In this document: positions 1 to 16,569 of the stretch, one piece after another | Numbering within the stretch: the stretch's first letter is position 1 | Layout: each line of letters starts with the position of its first letter | Assembly (NCBI GenBank): GCA_013433145.1 | Contig: CM024187.1 | Coordinates: forward strand, 12,106,826-12,170,825 | Direction: 5' to 3' | DNA: 64,000 nt | Source: Ascaris suum | Taxonomy: Eukaryota; Nematoda; Chromadorea; Rhabditida; Ascarididae | Program-made: the position numbers and the translations under genes | Notes under the pieces: model-generated | The model's input: the letters and a program-made list of their open reading frames with translations, nothing else | What the model was told of the DNA's origin: nothing | The model's database searches: none

Positions 1-3000
1 GCCTCATACTCGGCTACCGTACGTCAGCGTCACTCGTTGCATTTATAAAGCAAATCAGTGTTATTTTCGTTGAATCGACCGTTCAGTGCTAGCTTTATTC
101 TTTGACTTTCCCACCAACATATGAATTTGAGTAAAATCGTCCTCAAATGAAAGCACTGCTTGCACCAATCGGCGCAGCAATTTTAAACCTCGTTCCCTAT
201 TTCAGAGCCATGGCGTGCGTCAAGCCTAATTTTCACTCATCTGTGTTTTATTAGACTGGTAATAAGGTTAATCCGAGTTCGCAAAGATGGGGCACTTTAA
301 CATTTCATGAAGGCTGATCGATTTTAATGGTTTTGATAGATAGACGGTAACTGCAGAGTTAATTGAAGGAATTGGAGGGTTGAAAGTGGGATTGAGCTGT
401 GTACAGCGTGTTGTAATGAATGCTGGCATATATATTTTGCAGATGCCGGCATGTAGGTTGTCGGACGCAGCTGACTACTTCGTTGGCTGGTGCCGTCAGA
501 TGAACATTGAAAGCTGTCGCGCTGTGCGTCAATCAAATTGTTGGCTCAATCAAAAGCCAGACACGCCTCATGTTGTCAAATATTTTGCCCTACCTGCATA
601 CGAAAACAACTAGTACATATATACACAAACAGACTCATTTCCGCTCCTCTATTGCTTCACTTTTCTCATTTCACTTCATGCACGTTTCACGGAAATTGAG
701 TAACGCAAAGCACTTTTAAATCCTAAATTTGAGTCATTTGCATTTCCGGTGAGACGTTTACATTAACACATGGTTGTCTTACGATGGGAACACTTCGTCA
801 GCAAACTTGCAGGGAATTGCAAGAAATTAGGGAAACGATATAGCAAGTTAGGTAATGGCACCAACTCAAACGAACCGCCACGCGGCAGCGACGGATGTGT
901 TACCGTGTGAACGCGCCACTCCAAAAAGAGGGTTGTTGTTGTTGCTCGAGTGCGACATTTTAGCAGTTAATTCCCGAAGGAGAACATTCCTCATACTTAG
1001 ATGCTCGGGAATGGCTTTTCCACTTACGTTAATTTACACCATTAGTTGATTTAAGTGGAATATTTCAGAAAATGTTTCAGCATTTATCTTCTCGAATGTA
1101 TACATCAACGTTATTTTCCGACTGATGACTCTTTCAAAAACTGCTCATAACGCAGTTAGAAGTAAAGACTATTCTACCTCTGTGGAAGCACTTCGCTCAT
1201 TTAATTCCACTTAGTGTCTCAACATACTTAACAACGGTTATGGTGCGGGTTGCTTAATCTATGACCTCTAATGTAAAGGTAATTTCGCTTTTTTGTGCTT
1301 TGAAAAAATTGACTGCTTTAAAAAGCTTTTTTACATTCTATTTTGCTTATAAATAAAATATTTTGTAAAATGCAGATATGTGTCTAATGCCTATAGCCAT
1401 CCCAAGCAGTAATGCTCTATAGAGGAGCCATATCCTTCTTGTTTAGAAATATTTCCTCTACAGTAGTGAGGTTCGCACTCTATTTCGATTCTTTATAAAG
1501 CATTTTTTTCGTTCTGCGATTCTGACTGATGGAATTTTATTTTTCAAGAGAGGAAGATCAAAACTTCAATTTGATTGCAGTTACTGAATTTGTCTGTCTT
1601 CAATGGAAAAAAATTAAAACGTAGAGCAATGGGGTGAAAATTTCAATTTTTTGATTTTCTAAGTAATTATTGAGAATTCAACGAAAAGAACGTTTTAAAA
1701 TTGTTTAGAAGTTTTTTTGACTTTTTGAAAGTTTGAAAATTGAAGATTGATTCAAGGATTTGCTGTGGAAAAAAGAGTAGTTTTGAAAAAGTTTCCACGG
1801 GACTATTTTTATTCCACATTTTCCACTTTTGTTGAATTATTTGCAGTACTTATTCTTGCGGTTATTTGGGTGCACAAATTGATTCTGAGGAGAGAGTGTT
1901 TTTTTAGAAAGGAAGCTTTTATACTCAATGGTTTCCACTTCCACAAATATTTCCCGTCTATTTCCGCCTGCACTGATTTCCCATCTCAGATGCGCTATAC
2001 GACTTCTGTTGATGTCTCTTTTACGTTAATTCACACTTATAAAAGAAGCACTTTATTGCTTAATATGCAATAATGGTCGCATATTCAGAATCCATCATTT
2101 TCGGTTGAAGAATTTTATGGGATATGGTGAATTTAAAAAATAGTGCTTTTAAATCGAAACTGTGTTATTAAAAAATATCTACTTAGCGTCATATGGCTGA
2201 AGTCGTTTACGTGTGACTGACATTCTCAGGGAGATCCTATCCAGCTAGATTCGAATACTTTTAGTGGAACATTAGAAATATTTTTGATGAAATATTTTCG
2301 ATTTCAATAAACTGCATAAATTCTGATATGAACTTCGTTGAATATCATGTTCTTATTTGTAATGTTACTCTCATATCCAATATAGCAATGTTGCCAAATG
2401 CTGACATTTCCAAAGCGCTGCAGATACTTGTGAATGCAATTGTGAATTGTGCTCATATTTAACAGCACACTGTGAAACACTGTATTTATCATCATATCAT
2501 TTTGACGCTCTACCCACGACAATGTTATTGAGGTTTATTTACTTGAAAATGAAGGCTAAATTGCGTCGCTCACCTTGAATGGAGCATAAAAAAGGACTTT
2601 GGAAGGATTAAGGTTGATTCGAATGTGGTCAACAGCTGTTATCGCTAAGGGGCAATTGTGTAGTATTCGGTAGCGGTATATTAGCGGTAAGAGCACAAAC
2701 AAGATCTCTGCATCCTAAAATTACAAGCGTCACATTTCTCACTAATTTATGGGCCGATTGCAACAGAGACCATTGTAAACGCATCATTGCGATGTGATTA
2801 AATCCTCGCCTAACGAGCATAGATTATGACACAAAATTTGCGTCGAATTTAGCCTACTACCAAACCGTTTATAAATCTTCGAGCACAATGCATCGAAAAT
2901 GTTGACAGTAATTCACTTTTGTTTAATCAACGTTTTCTACAGTAGTCGTCTCTGATACTCAAGCACCTTACTGGCTGCGAAAAGGCAGAGATTTCATTTA

Positions 3001-6000
3001 TATCTGTAGGACTGATTCTTTAAACGTTTCAAATTTTGGTAGAGCTTGACAATAATTGCGTTTATGTATTGCTAACCTAAAGAATATTCCGTTTCGGTGT
3101 TACAGGTATAACACTGAAGGTCGTCCACCTCAGTTGCGTAGTTGACACAAAAAAACGTAGAATTACGTCAAGTGGACAGCTTTCGCCACAGATCCGAAGA
3201 GTGCAATTTTGTGTACGAAAACATCTGTGTATTTCTTGAGCACAATTTTAGTGAATCACCATGAACGCCCGACGAGTGCACGTATTAGAAAAGGCGCGAT
3301 GATGACGTTAATCGCCCTTTAAAGCATCAATGCGGCATCTGGTGCTCAAGGATTAACCGGGCTAGCATACACCTTAATGAGTAGAAAACGCGTCACGGAT
3401 GTGTGTCATTCAACAAATCCTCTCGACGCCCTCAATAAGCAGTTAATTACAAGTAATCTCGTCTATATTCGCAGCTATACAAGCACAAGCGTCAATGCTG
3501 CTCTTTAGTTCACATACGGAAACAACCGAGCGTTGTTTATCACACCGTATCAAAACAAAAGAAAACATTTCTATAACAAAAAGGTACCACTAAAACGGCA
3601 CTAATAACAAACGTACTAAAGATACAATTCGCTAATGAGAAAATTGCGTGGTACCACAACGGAAGATTCGAGTTTTCGATGTGGAAATTCGATGCAATCC
3701 TGAACTTGTTATGTTAAGCAACCTATTCACCGAGGAGAATAGAAAGCAGCAAGCTTGCATAGGAAGATGATAGCTCAATTGCTGGTCGACGAAGAAGCTT
3801 ACGACTTGTGCGACACTTCTGCTCAGTGTGCTCTTTTCGCCTTTCGAGCGTCTTCAGGATTGGTGTTGTGTTCGTTTAGAGAGAAAACTGTTTATTTAGA
3901 GTTCCATATCCATTCGCATAAAGGGGTCTTATTCATCGTCTTATTTTTGTTTATTTGCTAAATTTGAGAAGACGAGAAACAGACGCAAATCACAATGGGC
4001 TGTCGTCTGTTTACCATATCCGACTATGGTCACCCACATAACACTCATAATACGTCTTGCATGTTGCTACTCTCCTTCTCAGCAATTCTTTTGCGCTTTT
4101 ACTATCAAATCCTTGCATTCATTTCAACTTAATTACCACTGCAATATTGCGCTTCGATCAAGTTTTCTCATATTTTTGATGAAAGTCCTTTCCACCAACG
4201 AATAAGAATTAATGAAGTTTTGTGATGTCGTTGAAAATTTTTAATCATGTAAAAAATTTTACCAACAGTGCATAAAGAACACTAAGTGATGTAGATTGTG
4301 GGGAAAGAGCACAGGTGAGAAAAGTCAATTTCTGAATTAGCTATGCTTGACAGCATTTAATAACTAAGTGATTCAACTACCTTTTAAGTTGTTCAATATG
4401 TTAGAAGGAGGAGGAGTAGAAAAGATAATCCCTCTGAGCAACAGAAGATAGAGAAGTCGAAAAGAACCCCTCTACGTACTTCTCCCCCCTCTTCCTTCAA
4501 CAAAGTTTCAGCTTGCATTTTTCAGCGCTGCCTATACCGTTTCAAGATTTTTAGTTGTACGCATTCTAATGGTCGTTCACCTGCCGAACAATGCCTGAAG
4601 TTGATTTCATTGCAGCCGGAAAGGTTCCCTAATGAAAGCACATACGGTGAGGCCCGTTGGCTTGCTCCTTCGCACGCTCTCTTAATGAGAGGCACCTAGA
4701 AGCGATGATCAACTAAGCATACTAAACAGGCAATTGGTATATGTTATCGAAAGAACAACTGTCGCGATGTAATAAGCCACTCAAAAGATCACCGCCTTTT
4801 GAGCTCTATCAATCGACACCGTAAGGTGCGGAAACTTAAAAAGATTTATGATCTACGAAAGTAATCACCTCAACGAAAAGCGATACTCAATTCTGCTTCA
4901 TTTGTAGTGAAGTTCCGCATCCGTTGTCTCAACAAAACGTTGTAATTAACGGCGGTTCGCCATCTTTGCTATTTGATAGTCTAATCTCATACATAAATAC
5001 TAAGAGCTTTCATTTATGGGAAATATTTGTTTACTGCTTAAAAATAGGAGAGAAATCTCAGTGAGAGCACTATTTGATTAGAGAATATATAGGTTGTCTT
5101 AGAAGTTTGGGATTTAAAAAGTTCCAACGAATCGGTCTAACAGTTGCTTGACTTGTCATTTACGAAAACAATTTACCGACATTGAATACAGCACAGAAAG
5201 TTTCTCAATAGCAACGAGAAAAATAAAATAATAAAATATCATTATTTTGAGTTTCAGTACTTTGCCCATATCAAGTTAATAGATGCGCATGGAGTTCAAC
5301 TGTGTAAAATTTCTACCACTTATTCATAATGATGAAAAAATCAGTTCTTAAAAGATTTTAAGAGAATAAAATCACTCAATGCTACTTCGCTTTTCTTTTC
5401 TTAACACAACGAGAACAAAAATCCAAGAGTCCAGAGAACCAAGAAGAACTTCTCATAAATCTCTCAACCTTGAAGTACCACACAAGCATTAATGAAAAGT
5501 TCGACAGCATGAGTTAACTTTTAGAAAAGTAGGCACCACAAGCATGGAAATTTAACGACGAATGCTCCTCTCTCTCTTATACCTATGAATTACGCCAGCG
5601 AACGTTCAGTTTACGCCTGAAAATCGAATTTCACTGAACACAAGTACTGATCTATAAATCGCGAATTGCAACGCAATAGATTTTACATGGCAAAAAAAAA
5701 AAAAAAAACAGAACGAAACAGATGAGGAAAATAAGCAAAATAATGGCATGAGATAAACGACGAGTGTAGACTGCCAATGCGGGATTTGATTATGAGACGC
5801 GTGCACGACAGGTGAGGCCGATAAGCGTGGAAACGGAAGCAGTGATTGGGGGATTCTCAAACGTATCGCGCCTCTGAATCCTTTACAAAGAAAACGCCGA
5901 CTCTATAATTAGATGTGTTCTGCGTGGCGCTACATGAAAAAACACATGCGTCAACGATCGCTCTACCAGATAGACAACCTAGCGGTCAAATCGCCCTTTT

Positions 6001-7218
6001 ATGTATATACTTTAATGCTGTGTCACTGAACAAACTCTTTACGTTTATGAAAATGGCGACAGCTGATCTTTGATGAAAAATTCTTCCCATTCTTATTACT
6101 AAAAGCAATTTTCAATAAAGATGCAAAATAATCCCTATTTGATATTCGATTTTTTGAGCAATCTCACACGGCTCAGGACTGCTTTAACCTCTTCCCACCT
6201 CAATGTTCCCTCATCTTCAAAACTACTAGCATCCTCTCTCATGGAATCAAAAACATTAAATCGGTCTGCATTTTCTATTAAAATCTGATAATTTGTGCAA
6301 TAAAAATCTGTTAAAATTGTTCAAAACAAACGAATTTGAGAAAATCATCATCTTTCATGATAAAAAGAAGAAAGAATATTTACGGTATAAATTATCATGA
6401 AAATGCACATAATGTGTGATATGAGTATTATTTTTGCAAACGTTGCAGATGAATCTCCCTCAATGATTTGCAATGAGCATTTCAAGTATTTTTTCTACTT
6501 AAATGAAAACTTTTCATTGAATAATAAATGCAGAGAGAATTAACTGAAGAAAAATGAATTTGCATAGAGCGTATAACATTAGAAATTATTCATAGAATTT
6601 CTCTTAGATTTCATAATCTTATATTGTGTCGTAATAAAAAAAATTCTTAGATGAAGAGATAAGTTATTAAAATCTATAATGGCACATTATTGCTGCTCGA
6701 TTACGAATCATTTTACATTCGATTCGATGACTACAATTTAATCGCTTTTGCATTAGAGCAGTTATAAACAAAATTGCACTCCAACGTAAAGTTTATTGAA
6801 ACACTTTTTGCATAGATTAATAACGATTTCACTTCAATTTCGTGTAGAATCCCACAAAAAGTCTCACAAAAACATATTTTAAAGCATAAATATTACATGA
6901 GAAATAGAAAACTTATCAGCACAATATCACAGATAGCGAATGGGACGTCTTAAGGGAAAGCATAGTGGAATGGCAGCTTAAAAAATTTTCCAACCTTTTT
7001 TTCCGCTTAAAACGCCAAGCTTAGAGAGAAGCTGATGATTTCAGTAAGTATGAAAGATTTTATTTCCGTTTCATACAGCAAATTCATTTCCTCATAACTC
7101 TTTAAAAAAGCAGCCCAATAACCAATTAATGCAGTTTAAAAATCTCTCTATATGACAGCATAACCACTTGCAGGCAGACAAATATATACACTATGGTAAG
7201 AATAAGGAAATTTTTTGA
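1..7218. other. Intergenic region downstream of the forkhead gene
   Basis: I see no supportable gene in this 7.2 kb. The open frames are short (under about 110 codons), do not resemble known families and lack matching exon partners. The DNA is AT-rich with scattered poly-A/T, including an 18-A run at 5691-5708. The right end must hold the 3' UTR of the minus-strand forkhead gene. A TTTATT (AATAAA on the minus strand) at 7058-7063, about 155 nt past the stop codon, is a possible polyadenylation signal. Confidence 0.6.
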
Positions 7219-8323
<1,105 letters not shown>

Positions 8324-8934
8324 TTACTGCAAACTTCATACCACAAACAAAAACTGCTCATCAATTCTGGCACTCAAAATGCCAAATAGGATCCACACTG
8401 AGCTCTAATTTCCTCTCGCCTCATTAGATAATGATAAATAAGCAGTTCGCAACTTCCTACCAACAGAAAAACAGAGACTGCACTGGTACATGAATTAGCA
8501 TTCTACCACTACCTCAGTCTCATGCTTCATCAAGCAATTGGTTGCACAATCCTGCGCAGTTACAATTAGGTGGTGAAAGAAGCATAACTGCAACGCACTG
8601 CAATGCCCAATTTATTAATCCTTTGGTAGAGGCAGTTGTAAAACATAACTGAAATGCTAATAAATGTTGCACAACAAATTCCCTGTGGAAATGGTGCAAC
8701 TCACTTTCTTTTCGTCGGACCCTGCGTCAGATACCCCTTCTTCAATTCCTTCATCGATAAGATCTTCTTCGCTTTTACAGGATTCCTCTGCTGCAAAACA
8801 ACATCTCTAACAATTCACCCTGCGCAAATGCTTCAGCAAGCCAAAGGCAAATAAACATTTACATGAACAATGTTACCATGTGCAGCATACAAAGGTTTTT
8901 CGAAACAAGTAATGTTGATATGGTAATCACTCAC

Positions 8935-9047
8935 ACTTAGAGCATGAGGTGGGTCGGACTTCAACAAGGTCGGGACATAATTCTGAGATGCTGAATCTGG
9001 CCATACGTATATTTGATATGGAGTCGAATTGACCACACGAACAAACA
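8935..9047 (-). CDS. fkh-2: Candidate upstream coding exon of the fkh-2-like gene
   Basis: An open frame on the minus strand is bounded by an ATTATAG acceptor (exon from 9047) and a good GTGAGT donor after 8935. It ends in phase 0, exactly as needed to join the forkhead exon at 8293, giving ...PPHALS joined to SDESGKPPF.... It encodes about 37 residues rich in Ser, Pro and aromatic residues, typical of the low-complexity N-terminus of forkhead proteins. It has no ATG and is preceded in frame by a TGA, so a further 5' exon or a different structure is required. Support is splice-site and phase compatibility only; I do not recognise the sequence. Confidence 0.4.
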
Positions 9048-9049
9048 CT

Positions 9050-12000
9050 ATAATGGTTCAGTGATTATGTAAAACGCTTGCTGCCATCGCAACACAAAAG
9101 AGGCGGAGCTCATAATAGAGGGCGTGTCTCGACAACAACTGCGCGCCACCAATGAATGGTTCAGAGTAGACGGTAGCTAGTCGATGGCGGCGTCTTCTTT
9201 AGTTGATGTGTGAGAAAGATGAGACGAGAAAAGAAAACTAAACTAGTCGGCAAATATGAAAGGAAAATATTATTGGAAAACAATTTATGTTGTGGATTTG
9301 ATCCCTTTTGACAGTTTGCTAGTCAAGTGCCCTTCGTAACTCCTAGTGTGCTCCGAAAAGATTCCCCATTAAATCACACATAGACCGCATCAAATGAGTG
9401 GTTCTTTGATAAGTAACTAATGGACTGGTACCTAGAACAACACTATTGCAAATAATTGACCAATAGAAAAGTTAGGAACTAAATATGTTGAAAAACTTGA
9501 GCGTGAACTTGCAGTGGGCACTCAGGATTTATTCTGGTGTTAATATATCGATACTGGAAGAAGTGCGTATTTAATTTAATGCGAACTTTCTAGATGATTA
9601 ACAAGTTAACTGGTTTGTATTATTGTAAGGAAGTATTTGTACTAAAGTGCAGGCCGAAGAAGACCTCTACAATTCGATTAAATTATATCGGAGAGTTGAT
9701 GGGTGAAGGTGAATGCCGCTGAGCGTAGCAGCGAAGATGATGGGGCCAACAGGTTGCCTGCCGTTGCCACTCTTCACTGCATCACTCTAAAACACAATCT
9801 TTTGTTGCCACATCTAATACATCGTTCAACAAGCAATCAGTCTTCACCTCACTCACTAGAGCATCGACAAAATGTCTCAAAAATATAACTGCTCTGAAAA
9901 TATCGATCTTCATCAGAAAATTCTTGCATTTTAAGAGAGTTTTCATTGTTTGATGATGCTGGAGTACTGTATCGATGTGAAAGATGCACCATCGATGAAA
10001 ATAATTTCTCTTTTTTATATTTAAAACATCTTCGAAATAAAAGGATTCTGAAGGTTTGTTGCTGTCTTTTCCCTATGCACTCTTTAAAGGAAATAGGCAG
10101 AGGACTGAACCAGGAACGGAAGTATAAGGAACAGAAGTATAAAACCCACTTCCTTGAAGCAGATAATGGCAAGGAAGAAAAATTTGATCGGCGCAAATAG
10201 CTCGTTTGGCGTTTTTATTTGGTACAACTCATTAAGCATCATTACGCCTTTCGCATCAAAGAATTTTCTGAATCGGAAAAAATATATTCCATCAATTTAT
10301 TACATAAAAAGCCGAGCAAGACGAACTAATTTTCTCTTCTGAGTAGTGTAACCTACTTCATCGACTACTTGATCAGTGCTTCAAACGTGAATACCAAAAC
10401 GTAACACTACACCACCAACTGCAAATCGTCACACCATTGCGATATTTGAACCACACTGCCATCAGACACTATACATATGAACAAATTCGTATGACAACGG
10501 CTAGCGGCGTCGAAATGTATCGAGAGTCGTACCACCTATGCTCAACTTCTTTGATCCACTGGAAGAAAGCAAGGAGTTTTTTGTCAATGTTCTGCTCAAT
10601 TCTCTGGGAAAGCAAAATGCTATTAATTCTAGAAGTGAGCAAAAAGCTGCAATAATCTCGTCATAGAGTTTAGTAAAATGCGAAAAATTATTTCTGCTGC
10701 AAAGTAAAGTGCCGCCTCCGAGAAAGTTGCAACGAAGCTTCTATAAGTACTAGAGTTACTAAGTCGAATACAACAGAATTTAAATTTTCAAGAGATTGCA
10801 ATTTTAAAAACCTTTCGAGTGATTAATTCAACACCGAGTCATTATTACTGTCTAAAATTTAGCGAGATTAGCAAACCGAGAGGGAGGATATGCTCAGTGG
10901 ATAAAAGAAAAACGAAACGCAAATGGATCAACAAAGCCGAATATTAGCTGCACAACGTGTTCAATAAGCTTCATAAGCACGCTAATTATTTGCAAGCACT
11001 AACTGTTCGATAATGATGCTCATCAGCAGGCACATTCGCACGTTTGTTTGCCATCACAACAAGTACAGACTTTGCAACGCATATAAACTAACCCTCAATA
11101 AGCAATTTTATTGAAGAGCTAGAGTTTCACCTATCGGAAACACAAAGAGAACATTGCTATTCACGCAAAGGTTACATCCTATTTTGCCAGTACAAGATTG
11201 CGGCCAAGCAAGTGACACTAGTGAAATGACATGAAGAACCGAAAACAGGAAAACTGTAAACGTTCGCTCATCTCTGATGCATATGGTGACTGTGCACATT
11301 GAGCGAATGAAAGATATCGAGTTGTTTGCCACAAAATGTTCTTTCACACAAGCAACAATATGAAAACAGGTAGATCCATCAAAAGGAAGAAACACCTTAA
11401 TCGATGTGTTTTGGCTGTTTCAACGATTAACCAAACACGATCCGCGGATTATCGCTAAAATTGAGGTGAAAACTATTTCGAAAATCGCCATATGAAGTCA
11501 GGTACAAAATTTGCACCAGTATGAATAGATGTATCCAATAGACACATTGGTTCTTACAGACTGTAGAGTACATCAGTGGGATGGTTTCGAAATATTCAAA
11601 AGAGATCGGAATTGGATGATGTGGACAAGTTTTAAAAGCGATCGAATAGGTGGGCGTTCACCGTCTAAATGGCTTCTTTTTGAGGTGTGAGGCAGCGCTC
11701 AGCGAGAGATCAATTTTCGGCTCAATTCTTCAGGTGAGCGGCTCGTTTTAAAGTTGTATCATATTGCTAGGAAGCGATTCGTCTAATCTCAAAATTATTT
11801 TCAATCAAATCTATTCTGACTGGCGGTATTCTTTTTCTTTATTCATTGAGAAGTTTCGTTAATACGCCCAATATTATAGCGAATATCAGTTTACCTTTCA
11901 TTTGAGATGCAGAATGTGGCGCTTTTCAAAATGCGAATGTTCATGAAATTACTGAATGATTTAAGAGCAGTAACTTTCAGCACTTAGGAAAAAATTTTCC

Positions 12001-15000
12001 GAACACTTTGTAGAATGATTATGAAGATGAGGGCGTAGTGAGGGTAGGGAGCTTTGCTGCTCATTGAATCAGCAGTAGAACATAACTTAAAATTACACAA
12101 CAATTTGCTATCGGAAAAGTAGGCCACTCAACGATGCAGCAAGGTAGACATTATGGTATTTATTTGAGGTGTTGTTGGATAATCATCAACTCGACGAATA
12201 TATGTGTGAGTTTGTTGTTTAGAAGTGTGATGCGCAAAAGGAAACGCTAAAAGACGAAACGATTAGTCGGCAGTATGCATTGAGTGGTTTACTTCGATTC
12301 TCTATGAGGCGTAAACGCAAAAACGAGAGACAATGGCAAATTATGGCATTTAATATGTGCGAATGATACGCAAAGAGGACGGTATATACAGTGCCCTCGT
12401 AGAGTGAAGTAGTAGGGAAGGAGAAAGAAAGATAGGGAGAAGGAACGACATATAGAGACAGATAAAGAGGGGTAGGTTTTGCAGATAATGCAAATAATGC
12501 GTGCTACCTGCAAAGTGATACAACAAAAGTAGTGGCATCATTCAAGGTATATGTTCGTCTCGTTTCGTGCGGCGTTGATGTTGCTGGCTTCAAGCGTACT
12601 TCCGTTCAGTTTTTTATACGGTCTATGCATTGGTTTTCACACTTTAATACCCAATCGCATCGTGGGAACATGCAACGAAGCGAGTGGACGGACATATGAA
12701 TACAGTTAAGTGGGTGCGGTAACTCGACTAGAAGACTCAGCAGCAATATTTTGGTACGCTAGAATACCACACCGAAATGCTGTGACTTGAGCCCTCTATT
12801 CGATTCAATATCTTTGCTCTAGTTTTCTAATACTGATTTTTACTTCGACTTCTTTTTCTTACACTTTCTTCTGCTTGATTTATAAAACCCCTCTCTTTCT
12901 ATTGTCGTCTTTACAAGTGTATACTGCAGGTGTATTCATTACATGTGGTAAATAAAAATAGTGTCGTTGTTGCTCTTGCAACCGTTTTATTTCATATACC
13001 TATTTCCTATATAATAAACGAGATAGGTATGGTTTTTTTTTTACAAGCACATGAGCATCCTTTTAAAGGACGAACAAGAAGAGCTGTAATTCGTATATTT
13101 ATGTACATTCTCAAAAGGCGTAAAACGCGTAAATTAATATTACCAACTGAATGAATGAGAGTACGAGAAAAGAGGGACTGAGAAAGCAACGTTGAAGTGG
13201 TCGCCTACAATGCGCTTAGCGCTCGCTAGTTGTTGTGTATAGATGGTGTCACATCGGCGATGTGTCGATCCATGGATTACTTAAAATAACAAACTGAGAT
13301 TATCAACAGCACGAAGGGTGCTAAACGCAAACAGCAAGCAATCTTTAATGAAAACTCATAGTATAAATTCATCGAGAACTTTCTTTTCCTCAACGCTATT
13401 CGTTACTCTTTTTTTAAACGCAAAGTGCGCCACCAAAACTAAGCCAAGAAGCAAATCAAAGTGTTTATATTCGAAATGTGCAATATCGTCCTCAATAAAT
13501 GCGTCAGATTTTATTATATTTTGGATAAAGTAATCTTAAGCGGATTCTTTGTTACAATACACATTTCAAATATCTTTATGGATTTGGCATATGCAAATAG
13601 AGGACATCGTAAATTTCTTGAGGCGGAAATCATATTCACCGGATTTCCGTAAGCCCTACTCTGCAAGCGGACCAAAGAGGATGCTAAAGCGTTCGAATGT
13701 GGCAAAGAGTCGCACGCTTGGGGGTCCGGATTGACAAATTATTGACGAGTGCATTGTTTTGAGAGAATTGAGTGTGGATTATCAGATATGCGATACGCAT
13801 TCCCAACCATTGTTGGCCGCCATTCTGCGAGTGTATCGTCGAACTTTGAGACGATAATCCCATCACAAGGTGCATATTCCACGAACCTCCGTGCAACAGT
13901 TCTCGATTCGTTCTTCGAAACAGCACAGCAGCTACATCTAATACTTTTCTTTGGATGCACTACGAAGCTCAAAATTCCTCTTCTCTTCATCGCTGCTCAT
14001 AGCAGCACTTTAAAAATTCCTCACCGTATAGGGGTAATAATTAAAGATAGAAATTAAATATCTGGTTCATAAAAGTTTCGATTAATTAGGATAACACTGA
14101 TGGACTCTTTCAGCTACGAAATAGTGCAAATTCTCTACACTCTTTGGAAGCCTCAATTAATACGCTGAACTTGTGGTTCCACTGAAGATTGAGAACATCG
14201 TACTGTAGCGCAAGAGAAGGAAGTTTTCATGTCTTGAAATGAGAATTTGCCAGCTCAACGAGGCTGAAATCTTACCTGCAATTGTGAAGGCAGTAGAAAA
14301 TATCAGAAGAGGGAGAGATGCATCTTATGGGTAAAGTCGCGAGGCTGGTCGACGTACTTCCCAAACAAATTGTATTTGTTTAACAATGGAAAGGTGTTCA
14401 ACACCGTTCTCAAGCACTGGAGTTTACAATTTCCGAAATTTTTTTTGAGAGACGTATAGTCTTAATGTGAGAGAGTTGTAAGGTTGGTAAACTGTTGTGC
14501 AGAATTGTACTAAGAGCGTATATCTTGAAGTATCCTACGCCTCAACCGAAAGAGGGATATGTGTTTGAAAAGGAACGTACGATCGAGGTACCACTTATAA
14601 TCCAGAGAGGTGAAAGGGTGATTGCAACAATTCCTAAGTCTTCAGTGAGACTTCTAATCGAGGGAAGACTTTAAGAGATTCGAGACTTTAAGATGTGTTG
14701 CCTTTCAGGTAATGTGAAAACATTGGCGCTGCACAGTAGGAGTTAGACCAACATGATGAAACTAGCGTTTACTAATTCAAGCAGATCGAAGGCCGAAAAA
14801 TAATGCGCATGTTGCGCGCATATGCAAATATATGTCATACAAATTCGTGGTTGCTGTTTTTTTTAGTGTGAGTCCGAAGCGGTAGCGAACCGATGTCCAG
14901 CATTAAGTAACACATGCCGCACACTTGACCAAATAAAGGGCCACCGGTGCACACTCTAACGCATCGTCGAATAAACTTTAGCAGTCTAGGTACACATAAC

Positions 15001-16534
15001 GATCTACTTACGATTGCACTGTAATGCGATCATCAACAGAACTATTACACAACCATGCAGCAAACACACTCAAATCGGCAACCATCTTTTTCTTTCACCA
15101 CTACTGTAAAAAGAGTACAGTAAATAGATGTCATGCTACTTTTATGAGACTCATCTGCTTCGTATCTCAGGTCAATCAGCAAACTGTATCCGATACACCA
15201 CGGTCGCAACCCGTCGGTTTTTTCCCAGGTGAAAGTTGTACAGTAGATGTGAAAACACTCATCAACTTACAAACTTTTCATTAACCTTACTTACTCATTC
15301 CAAACAACAACTTATCTTTGAGAGATAATATGTATCCTAACAAAGATGATACGAACCAAATGAATCGAAGATCAGCGGCCCCTCAAAATTTAAAGCATTA
15401 ACTATGGCGCAACCAACAAAAAATGTCTGAAACGATTGACGGAGTCATCCCGAATAGGGCGCCTCCATGCTGTTCCTCAACTTTGCGCTTCTCTGACCAC
15501 TTCAAGATGCATTACAATCTTATAAACGCACATTTATTGGCTCAAGCACACAATTATTGTACACGTTTATAAAACATTTTTAAAGCTTTTATTTTTAAAG
15601 TTTGCTGACTTTCCCTTCGGAATACAAACAATAGAGTAAGAAGAAAAATAATAAGAAAATTCAACAACTATTAGAATATAATCGATCAGCGATAACCTAA
15701 CAAAATATTACCGCTATTGGTTCGACTCTTTAGTGTTAATACACAGGAAATTATTAGCAGAGAATATGACAGAGTCAATATTAGCAACATGAGGAATAGC
15801 GGTGAAGGACACCTCGTAAATCTATAGCGATACTACTGCAACATCAAAAAATGGAAAAATGCATAAGCCCGTTTCAAACATGAATGCTTTAGAGCATTCC
15901 GATGCACACACCCTTAACCAAAGAGATTATTCACAGGGGGCATAGTAATTGAACAGTACGACGACATTTGCTCCACCGGTTATGCGGGCGGTATTACGAT
16001 CGCGAATGGGGCATCTCGTTCTCACTTTTCTTGTGCTTATTTCACGTGAATCATCCCATAATCTAAGTTTCCCAACACTGTTATGTTAATCCTTACAAAC
16101 GAATTCGCCAACATGCCCCATTTCTAAATCAGGTGTGGAACCCTTAAGCTTTTGACACTCAAAGCAACTTCCCAAACAATTTGCTGAATAATCTAAGGTT
16201 TAAGAAAATTAGGACAAAAAATATTAAGAAAACTAGCTGAAAGCATAAATTCCAATAAAATAAGATCCACGAAACTGCATTTCAGTCCTTTACAAAATTA
16301 GCGAAACCCCTCTGCCAAATTATGATCAACAACGTCGACGGTATTATCATAAATTTTAGTGCTGCGCCCCTTCGTCTACATCAATTGCTGCGCCGTTTTG
16401 CGACCATCCCTCGAGAACTCCTCTCGCACTGCTTTCGAATCCTTTCTACCATCTTTTCCGACAGTAGCAAAAGCAATCACAAAACGACTCATCAAATAAT
16501 GTGCAAAAAATTAATAAACAAACAAATAAATACA

Positions 16535-16569
<35 letters not shown>

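Noticed and set aside
1747..2073. 108-codon plus-strand frame with a hydrophobic stretch
   Set aside because: No family resemblance, atypical start, AT-rich composition, no splice partners.
9849..10200. Overlapping frames of 115 and 84 codons on opposite strands
   Set aside because: Mutually overlapping, low complexity, no recognised domain, and not in phase with the forkhead exons.
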